Below, one piece after another: positions 56,160-64,000 of a stretch of DNA of 64,000 nucleotides. Origin of the DNA: Catonia carolina. Taxonomy: Eukaryota; Arthropoda; Insecta; Hemiptera; Achilidae. A program made the translations under genes and the position numbers. The stretch lies in assembly GCA_035578175.1 (NCBI GenBank), contig JAQMRL010000006.1, forward strand, positions 62,226,501 through 62,290,500, written 5' to 3'. The first letter of the stretch is position 1. The number at the start of each line of letters is the position of its first letter. Under the pieces are notes generated by a model that searched no databases, was not told the origin of the DNA, and was given only the letters and a program-made list of their open reading frames with translations.

Positions 56160-57110
56160 GATAAAACATTTAAAGGTAAATTTTTTCTTTCGTAAATGCC
56201 CAATTTTAGGCCACGTGAGGTGATTTTAGACGTTTCTGAAAGCTCATTTTGCAGCCCACATTGTCAGTATTCGTTCGATGTAAGCTTTGCTCTTTTCTTC
56301 TGTCCACCCGGTGTCCTGTTTTTTCACTTCATGAAAGCCCGTAAAGTCCGTAATTAGTTGTCCGAAATTGGTTCGGTTCAGTAAGGTTTCTTGGTTATTC
56401 CGGTTTTCTCAATATCCTTTCTGATTTCCTGTAAAAATTTATCCGACACCTTAGTCTACTGTTATAAATATATTTTTTTCAAACGGTTGTCATCTATTCT
56501 ATACCGGTGTCCGTGAATTTTTTTCTAATCTTTTCCATAAATTTTTCATTTTTCTTGTAGAGTTCTTCTTGACCGCGTAACCTATATCGTCCGGCTACTA
56601 ATTTGGTCCCGTTATCTTGTGGAGGTACTTTATCTCTAATTTCTCTGCTTCTCTGAGACCAACCTTCAAGGTCATTCTAAAGAACTCACTCTCGTACGTA
56701 CACATAGGTTTTATCAGTATTGTAATGTCTAATCTTGGCTCGTATTAAGTGTGCTTTCTCTTACACAAGTGGTGAGTTCCTCAGAGTGCACCGCCCATTT
56801 TTCCTCGTCTGCTGTTTAGTTCCTTTTCGCTGTACTTGGGTTGTATTGTATTATCTCTTCGAGTTACTTCGGCATCCATCACCCTGCCTAACGCCAGTTT
56901 AAATTTTAAAATCTTCGGAAATTTCTCCTAGAAATTTTCCTCTCGATCGTGTCTGTAAGAGTTTCCTTAATGATTGCCTTTGTGTTGAAGTCCACTCCAA
57001 ATTATTCTGAAATATTTAGTAGCATTACTTTGTCGATTGAATCATAGGCTTTCTTAAAATCAACAAACACTACCACTATATGTCTCGAAATATAATTTTC
57101 CAGAACTCGA
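56160..57110 (-). pseudogene. LINE reverse transcriptase relic (palm to C-terminus)
   Basis: On the minus strand 'VVFVDFKKAYDSIDKVMLL' (about 57020-57075) is RT block A with the first catalytic Asp intact. 'GEISEDFKI' and 'TGVRQGDG' (about 56890-56940) are the next RT block. The Y-DD block is missing, because the sequence jumps to the C-terminal blocks shared with 27185 and 30205. An internal deletion plus frameshifts. Confidence 0.8.
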
Positions 57111-58192
57111 TATAGATATATTATAAAATATTATATAAAAAAGAGTAAATTGAAACATCAAATAGATTTAAATGTAATAAAAAAACTTATGAACAGGTAA
57201 AATTGTATAATAAAGTAAATTATGCAAGGATTTACTATTTAGTAAATACGTTTTACTAATTAGTAGTTAATTTATTCACTAGTAGTTAGTTTATTGTATT
57301 ATTCACCTCACTAGATACTTCAGAAAGAGGTTAATTAACATATCTTAAAAACCAAACCCGTTTTATTTTTACTAAAATATTTTTTGTTAAAACCATTACA
57401 CAAATTAAAAAAATTCAATAAATTTTGGAATACCATAATGACAAGAAATTTAATGACACAATTGCACATTCTTAGTTTAAGCAATTTGAATCAGGTTAAA
57501 CATTAAAAGAAAATTTCTTATTTTTATATCCTCGATTACGTTTTTTTGTTTGTATTGAATTTTTAACTGTAAAGCGAGTTAATTATTCAATTGGACAGGT
57601 GGACAAACATTGCGCTCTCAGTAGAATGTTAATTAAAGTTGTTACTTGTCATTCTGTCTGTAGTCTTGTCACTTAAAAAACTGTATAAAATTTATAATTA
57701 AAATAAGGTCTGCTTCATGTATTAAACAAATCAAACAATTCATAAGATCTGAGCTTTAAAACTTTGATCGTTTTATCTAAAAATTAAATATTTGTTACAT
57801 AGCACCTTTATTCACTTAACTATTAAATTATTACATCAGAAAAATGAATTCTTTGTAATTGCTTTAAATAAATGACATTATAAAACTAAAGCGATTTTGT
57901 TTAGCCTACCTAATCGATAACCAACGATAAAAAATATATATGAAAATGCCTTGTAGCTGGATAACTACTCCTCCATTAAATAATAACGAACTATTTTAAT
58001 ATTTACATAGTTAATTCGTATATATTCATTTCAATTAGCTACAGCTTGTTTACCTACACATCACAACTCGTCAAGTATTTAGATCTATAATAGTTCTTGA
58101 TATTTTATACATATTACTGTTTTATTAAAAGTTTCATTAGTAGTCTAATTGCACCGACGCTACAACCGAGCTTATTGCTTTTATTAAAAGGG
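57111..58192. other. AT-rich spacer, nothing recognised
   Basis: Nothing recognised. Confidence 0.5.
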
Positions 58193-58483
58193 ATAGGTCA
58201 TTACCCGAAAGGCTGGTTTAAACCTCTGTAGGTTTTACTAAGAAAAACGAGAAGGGGTGGTTTACCATTGCCTTCCTTATTGAGTGGAAAAGTAGGTTGA
58301 GCTTATAAGCATACCAGGCCCTCTGAAAAGCATCTACTTTCCACCCTGTAAATGACATCTTCACTTCATTTACCACAGGGTCTGGCCATGTAATGATGAA
58401 ATTCATTACTTTTAAACGAGATAAATCTGACTAGTAACATTTACACCTCTACCTCTTCTAATCTTAAAAGCTTAAATCATATT
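58193..58483 (-). repeat. Family A repeat, copy A8, outer part
   Basis: Minus strand, from the eroded tail ('ataggtcattacccgaaaggc') to 'cttaaatcatatta'. The inner part continues at 59801 after a LINE insertion. Confidence 0.9.
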
Positions 58484-59800
58484 ACATTTTCGCTCACTTC
58501 GTGAGCCAGCCTATTGAGTCCTGTTTGTATCTGAGGAGGAGCGATTGTGCGCAGAGGAATTGTGATTGCTGTTTTCCTATCAGTAAGGTGGACAATTATA
58601 AGTAGGCCTACTTTGGAGTTTATATCGAACAATTTTTGAAATGAGATGTGCATGTTGGTTACCTAGTGAAACGTTTGAGAATTGTGAATTTCAATCTTGT
58701 GAGATTGAGAGAGAATGTTCCGCTGAATGTGATGCGCATGGTTTATATGGGCTTTGGTGCAGTCCTTATTACAGTATGTCATTATTGGATAAAAGGCTGC
58801 TTTTAATAACAGCATTGGGTCGTTAATCGTCATACAAATAAAATTATGAAAACAATAATGAAAAAGGACTCCTTGCATCCGTCTCAGCCTCTTTTTGAAC
58901 AGCTTTCTGTCTTGAACATTGGAAACTTGTACATTAAGTCTGCAATTCTTCGTCTAATTAGGACTAACGATTTCACTCCCTTATCGGAGCAGAACACGAC
59001 CAGAAGAGCGGCCGCTGGCCTTTTACAGGAAGTTAAGAAAAATACAACTGCAGGACAGAGACATTTTGACTTCCTGGCACCTAAGTTTTACAACTTGCTT
59101 CCCGAGTACGTTAGAGACAGGTCTCGTGACAAGAATTTCAAACTCTTGATCAAAAGATTTCTGATTCAGCTGGGGCAGAACTATCACTTGGAGTCTTTGA
59201 TTTCTCTTCGCCACTAGGGTTAGGCGGGTATTATTAGCTCACTAAAATATTAGTCACATACTGGTAGTAGTTATAGTTAAAATATTTATAACAGTGTTTT
59301 TTTGTTTCTGATATTGCGCTAGTATTATGCATTCTGTGTTGCATTTGTGTTAAAAGAAATAGTTAAATTTAAGGGAGGTAGTTAAGGTTAAATTTTGTTT
59401 TCATTTTTTCTCTAAAATAATGTAAAGTAAATTGGTAAAGTTTTTTTTTGTAATATTTTATTAAAGCTACTTCATAACTTTGCGGATGTTTGTATTATCA
59501 TTTATTAACATTTTAATTTTGTTATAAGTTTTAATTTTTATTTACATTTGTATTCTGTCTGTTTTTTATTTTATACTAACGTGGTTTAATGTTATTTGAT
59601 CATTTTCTCTTTTGTGTGACTTATTTTTTATGTAATAAGTGGTGTGTGTTGGTATTAAGTGTTTTTTATTTTTTTTTTTATCACTGCTATTATTGTTGTA
59701 TTGTAGTTTTATTTTGTGCTATGTATTTTTTGTAGTTAGAGTAATCCTCCTCCAAGCACGGTATTTGCTCTTTTGGAGGAGTAATAAATAAAATAAATAA
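58484..59800 (+). mobile_element. 5'-truncated LINE inserted in A8
   Basis: A 1.3 kb LINE 3' end. Mixed-frame coding: 'RENVPLNVMRMVY', 'ALVQSLLQYVIIG', 'KAAFNNSIGSLIVIQ', then an intact stretch 58846-59217 with 'KIMKTIMKKDSLHPSQPLFE', 'LNIGNLYIKSAILRLIRTN' and 'DFLAPKFYNLLPEYVRDR'. QS-LQYGI--WG and the F--YN-LP--VR block are LINE C-terminal features. A ~580 bp 3' UTR ends with a hairpin CTCCTCCAA/TTGGAGGAG (59747-59755, 59773-59781) and a (TAAA)n tail. Boundaries come from the interrupted family A copy; imperfect duplication ATATTA/ATATAA. Confidence 0.8.
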
Positions 59801-59902
59801 ATATAATTGGGTAACAATGGGAAACAAAACTATTGTTTTTATCTCTGGAACTAACAGATTGATTGGAAATAATTTAAAAATCTACCTGCCTGTAATGGGC
59901 AA
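59801..59902 (-). repeat. Family A repeat, copy A8, inner part
   Basis: 'tataattgggtaacaatgggaaacaaaact' to 'ctacctgcctgtaatgggc' completes copy A8. Confidence 0.85.
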
Positions 59903-59934
59903 TGCAATAAGTATGCGAATGTAAATATTGAATG

Positions 59935-60470
59935 CAAAGCGTTTTTTTGAAAAGGGCAAATTTTAGACCATGTGAGATGACCACACGATTTTGGATGATC
60001 TTTTTCGTAGCCTATATTCTCAGCATTCGTTAACTTTTCTTCTTTCTTTTTTCAACCTGGTATTCTATTTTTACTTTTCATGGAAACCCTTAAAGATTAT
60101 AAATTAGTTTTCTGAATTTGGTCCAGTTCATTAAGTTTTCTAAATTTATTCCAGTTTCCTGTATATTTTTCCTGAATTATTTTTACAATTTATTTGACTT
60201 TAGGTTTATTGTTCAGTTTAGTTTGATATCCATACATGTTCAATCATAGATTTATCTACCCTTGAACATGGGAAACCATAGTTGCGTGGATTAATTTCCC
60301 CACCACGAATTAAATGAATAGTTTTTAGATTATCAAAGTAAAATTAAGGAAATTAACATATATTTTGTAATGATATTTTTTTGTAAGCAATGGGAAATAA
60401 ATAAATAAAATAATGTGTCCGTAAAATTTTAGTCTTTATTCTAAAAGTTTCCAATTACCGGACAGTGAAT
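59935..60470 (-). pseudogene. LINE C-terminal relic, itself interrupted
   Basis: 59935-60200 matches on the minus strand the C-terminal part of the 30205 and 56160 relics ('gaaaaagatcatcc', 'gagaatataggctac'). The matching sequence resumes at about 60412-60470 ('gtgtccgtaaaattttagtctttattct'). The ~200 bp between them ends in (TAAA)n at 60395-60408 and is probably a short retroposed insert. Confidence 0.55.
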
Positions 60471-60798
60471 GTAATTAGTTTTGTCAAGCCGTTTCAAAAC
60501 ATTTTTTTTACGGGACCGGTTTTGAATTACGTTATTAGGGCGTACTGGTAAAAGCAAGTGCTTTTGGACAGATAAATCGATTGTTTTGATTGTTAAGGGA
60601 CAGTAGTTTTTTAACAGTAGTCTTTTGTTAAGGGGAAGTAGTAGTGTCTTTTTCTTTCCTTTGAATTTATGGTCAAATTTAGTTTAAGTTTTAGTTTTGT
60701 AATTAATTTAATCAATGTAATCTAATAGTAATTTGTTAGCAATCTAATCGTAATAATTAATAGTATAATTAATAATCGTGACAATAAAACAATTGTTA

Positions 60799-60846
60799 CA
60801 GTAATCAGAGTTATCTCCTCTGGGAGTAATGAATTTCATCTTTATA
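60799..60846 (+). repeat. Family A repeat, copy A9, first part
   Basis: 'gtaatcagagttatctcctctggga' up to the TA where a mariner inserted. The 5' part of the family is missing. Confidence 0.75.
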
Positions 60847-61320
60847 CGAAGTCTGTTCAAAAAGTTCCCGAACTTTTTTGTATTGAAAAAATACTTGACT
60901 TACAGCTTAGGGTCCTGGTTCCCTTCAAAGTAATCTCCTCCCCAATATACACACTTGTTCTATCAGTGTTTGGACTTTCTGAAGCAATCCTGAAACGTTT
61001 CTTTTGGAATAATCTTCTGATTCTCAGGAATCATGGTAAATCGTTTTCTTTTGAGTCTTTTTCTTTCCTTTGAATTTTTTTCTTAAGTTTGGGTAACTAG
61101 AAGAAGTCACAGGGTGCTAAATCAGGCGAGTAGGGTGGGTAATGAAGCACGGTAATCGAATTGCTGACCAAAAACTTACAAGTTCTGAGGGGTGGTTGGT
61201 CTGGAGCTTTGTAGCGGTAGAAAAACCAGTTGCCGTTCGCCCAAAGTTCAAGACGTTTCCGTCTGATAGTTCGTCGCAAACTTTACGAGCGTCTTTATGT
61301 CTTTAAGAATTTTCACTAAA
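60847..61320 (-). mobile_element. Truncated mariner-like element in A9
   Basis: Starts after TA (60845-60846) with CGAAGTCTGTTCAAAAAGTT, a typical mariner inverted end. The minus-strand ORF 61097-61279 has 'ALHYPPYSPDLAPCDFF'-type sequence (third catalytic Asp in CDF) and 'RRTIRRKRLELWANG'. The other inverted end, the 5' half and about 70 bp of the host family A copy are gone, so one deletion removed them together. Confidence 0.8.
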
Positions 61321-61327
61321 CTGTTTG

Positions 61328-61466
61328 TCAGAGGGCCTGGCATGCTGATAAGCATACATTTCTAATCAGTGAGAAAGGCAATTGTAAACCACCTCACTCC
61401 TCGTTTTACTAAGTAAAACTTCTACAGGTTCAAACCAGCCTTTCAGCTGATGACCTAAACAACAAC
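61328..61466 (+). repeat. Family A repeat, copy A9, second part
   Basis: Resumes at 'agggcctggcatgctgataagcat' and ends in (AAC)n. Contains the perfect hairpin GTTTTAC-TAA-GTAAAAC at 61403-61419. Confidence 0.85.
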
Positions 61467-61554
61467 AAATAATAATTGTTTTAAATTTTAAGGAAATTTG
61501 TTTATTGGTGGCACTTTTTAAAATTTTTAACTATAATTTCGTTTTGTTCGTCCG

Positions 61555-61965
61555 TCCACCACACCCAAATGTTAGAAACTACAAGATATAGCAATTAATA
61601 GTTTTCAGATTCGTAATATACACAAAGAGTTAGTGAACCTGGAGTTCCGGTTTTGATCGGAAGGGGCCCAGAACCGGAAGTCAAGAAATTAAAGTTGAAA
61701 TTTGGAAACAAAAATAGTGTTCTTTAATTTTTTTTAAATAGTGGATACATAAATCATTGGTTTTGGAGTTCCCGTTTTGACAGGAATTGGTCCAAAACCT
61801 GAAGCCAAGAAATCAAAATTATAAATTACAAGAGATAGCAACATTCGGTTTTCGGATTCGTAATCTACACAAAACGTTAGTGGGGATGAGTTGGGGTTGA
61901 AGTACCGGTTTCGTCCGAAATCACCAACGGATTTTTCCATAGGTCAAAGGTAAACCTTTTCAAGA
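61555..61965 (+). repeat. CCGGAAGT-containing repeat, copy 2
   Basis: Two internal, roughly 190 bp, diverged units: each has 'cggattcgtaat.tacacaaa..gttagtg', then 'agt.ccggttt.g..cggaa'. Related to 21725-22010 on the other strand. Class unknown. Confidence 0.55.
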
Positions 61966-63114
61966 ATTTCCACCCGCCATGAAACGCGTCGTGTAATTAA
62001 AGGGATGTTCATTTATTATGTTCCGAAAAGACCTAACCCTAGGTATTAAAATGGATTTATACTGCAAGGTTTTCGTGAAGTTTTTTTTTGGCCACTCTAG
62101 CTAACTATGTCTTGTCAGTAACCTATTTTCGTTCACTGCAGTAACCTATCCATTGCCTGTTCCATATATCGTTTCCTTGTTATGTAGGTAATTATAACGT
62201 TATGATTTCATTTGACAATAAAGTTTATCTAATTTTTTAGTGAAAATATTAAATTTACTTTATAACGTAAGGACCGTACACTCCAAATGATAATAAAAAT
62301 AAATTTTATTTAATATTAGTAAAAGGTCAAACTAGAAATAGACTAAACTAGAAAACATTAAAAAGATTTATATATGAAGAGTATGGAAAAATAAGGACAC
62401 CTAAAAGATAAAGGTAAAAAGAAATATAAAAAGGAAAAAATACCATCATCAGTGTTCCTATGAAATGCAATATAGAGACAATTTTCAACGTTCATTGGGT
62501 AAGAATGTAGAAGAAAGTTCATTTTGTTTCTCCATACCACACTTTCACAGCTGATGTCTTGAAATCCGTCACAACTCATACCTTTTCTTCCACCGTATCT
62601 CGTTCATAGGATAAATGAGCTTAAAATCCCACCACTGTATTTACTGGCACAACCAAGAGATGGCAGTACTAGTGCTTTCAAAACCCCAACGAAACGTGGC
62701 TGTATATATATCCCACTTGAAAGACACCCTTCATTCTGTCATTTTCAATAAAAGTTTCTATATAAAAATAAACTGTTGTATTTTTGACTCCTTTTACCGA
62801 AAACCCCGTAAATAAATACTAGTTTTTAATAAAAAAACTTCTCTTAAAAAAATTACATGACTGTGATTTAAACCATATAAGTTTTTAAAAAATATGTTTC
62901 AACGAAGGAAGCATATTATATTGATTTGTAACAGATGCATTGCATTGCACAGATGCACGATAATATGATAACAACAGATGTATCGAGATATTTTATGCAT
63001 GTCATTTCCCTAATGGGAAATCTCATAAATTGAAAATTTCATATAGTGTGATTGTTTTGACAATTGAATAATATGTAGAACTACAAGTATCAACCCCTGC
63101 TCGATTTACATTCA
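61966..63114. other. AT-rich spacer, nothing recognised
   Basis: Short chance frames only (62358-62579, 62615-62815). Confidence 0.5.
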
Positions 63115-63695
63115 TTTATCTTTCTTCTTTTTCGCCTCTTTCTCCTCCTAATTCTTCTCTTCCTTCTCCTCCTGTTTCTCTTTCTCCTTCTCGTCTTCAT
63201 TATTCTCCTCCTTCTTTTGGTTTTTCTTCTTCTTACTCTAGCTAATTATAATTCTTCTTCTCCTTCACTTTCTCCTCCCTCTACTATTTTCGTCTTCTCC
63301 ACCTCAGCCTTCTTCTCCACCTACTTCACTTTTCCTCTTCTTCTCACCCTTTTCCCCCTTTATCCCTTTCTCCACCTTATCGTTTTCCTCATTTTCCTTC
63401 ACATTTGCTTTCTTTTCACCCTTTTTTTTCTTTCTATACCTTCTCCTCACGTCTCACTTATATTTTCCCTTGCTCCTCCTTTTCCACCTTCTCCTTCTTT
63501 CTCATCTTTCACTTCTTCTTCTTCTACTTGCACATTTTCTTCCCCTTCTTCTACTTCTTTTTCTTCTCCTCCTACTGGTTCTTTATCTTTTTCTACTTCT
63601 CCTCTTTTTTGTTTTCCACCTTCTTCACCTTTTCTTTCTTTTCCCCTCCTCTTCTTCTATTTTTTCTTCTTTTTACCCCTCGTCTGTTACTCATT
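63115..63695. repeat. ~580 bp polypyrimidine tract
   Basis: Almost unbroken C/T on the plus strand with irregular TTC, TCC and CTT units. Three overlapping ORFs (63217-63738, 63405-63806, 63470-63706) are rich in F, S, L and P only because of this composition and should not be read as genes. It may be an overgrown retroposon tail, since several LINE ends here have AAG/GAA tails. Confidence 0.9.
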
Positions 63696-63749
63696 TATTC
63701 TGCTAAGAACATTGGAAGTGGTTGCCACATCAGCTTAGAAACTTTGAAT

Positions 63750-64000
63750 AATGACATGAGGAATAAAACAATCAATACTTGGCATATCAATAGGGATTTA
63801 CATTAGAAACGAAGATCTAAGTCGAAGAACATATTTCACTGATATTGTTACACACAAAAAAATGCTAAAATGGAATTGGGCAAGACATGAGATCTGAATA
63901 ACTCTGAATAACATATGACATATGATAAAAATAACTGCGTGAATAGAAACCGGACGACCAGAGAATTAATGCGGAGGAAGACCTCTCATATGTTGGACCG
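63750..64000 (+). pseudogene. LINE C-terminal relic, runs off the window
   Basis: Frame with 'LGISIRNEDLSRRTYFTDIV' and 'THKKMLKWNWARHEI', then after frameshifts 'ETGRPEN' and 'GGGRPLICWT'. The LGI--RDR--N--LR-RT---D and LKW-WAGH-AR blocks are a well-known LINE C-terminus. Its 3' end is outside the window. Confidence 0.75.

Noticed and set aside
63217..63806. 173-codon and overlapping ORFs rich in F, S, L and P
   Set aside because: Arise from the polypyrimidine tract, which has few stop codons; open in several frames at once.
1..64000. CRISPR arrays, operons, bacterial promoters
   Set aside because: No regularly spaced short repeats with unique spacers, and the sequence is clearly animal nuclear DNA.
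1..64000. Endogenous viral genes
   Set aside because: No capsid, polymerase or envelope motifs were recognised; the RT fragments all fit non-LTR or Penelope-like retroelements.

Overview
This window is animal nuclear DNA, most likely from an arthropod and probably an insect with a large, repeat-laden, AT-rich genome. The evidence is the mix of element types: mariner-like transposons with insect-type inverted ends, Jockey-like and other non-LTR retrotransposon remnants, several tRNA-derived SINEs, a TTAA-flanked piggyBac-like element, and long AT-rich stretches with scattered microsatellites. The species cannot be named from sequence alone. No intact host protein gene, rRNA, true tRNA or CRISPR array was found. 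Almost every readable coding fragment is a broken piece of a reverse transcriptase or transposase, so the window reads as intergenic or deep-intronic DNA.

Layout. 1-9 kb: a family A repeat split by a 1.1 kb TG...CA insertion, two 0.82 kb direct repeats, an inverted-repeat MITE, a LINE relic and four copies of one tRNA-SINE. 9-13 kb: two further SINE types, a mariner whose two arms are inverted copies of its own 3' end, and a LINE nested in a Jockey relic. 14-20 kb: two pairs of family A copies in opposite orientation. The first pair encloses a GC-rich core rich in hairpins; LINE 3' ends and SINEs lie between the pairs. 20-32 kb: an unassigned ORF, the first of two related TA-flanked DNA elements, a piggyBac-like MITE, and LINE relics on both strands. 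32-42 kb: LINE and Jockey relics, a deleted mariner and a pyrimidine-rich stretch. 41.7-47 kb: the second TA-flanked element and a cluster of long-TIR elements (family X) broken up by younger insertions. 47-50 kb: Jockey fragments and a Tc1/mariner-type transposase relic. 50.1-52.6 kb: a satellite-like array of ~400 bp monomers in alternating A/B order (dimer ~805 bp), each carrying a conserved ATG context. 53-57 kb: LINE and Penelope-like fragments and a long GT microsatellite. 58-61.5 kb: two more family A copies, one split by a 1.3 kb LINE with a 3' hairpin and one split by a mariner. 63-64 kb: a 580 bp polypyrimidine tract and a LINE 3' fragment running off the edge.

The most interesting items are (1) the ~0.4 kb family A repeat, whose nine copies alternate strictly in orientation and which reads as a chain of short hairpins; (2) the GC-rich hairpin-rich core between copies A2 and A3; (3) the dimeric 0.8 kb satellite with its repeated ATG context; and (4) several cleanly resolved nested insertions that give relative ages. 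All assignments were made by eye from sequence and translated motifs. Family names are by resemblance and no database was searched.
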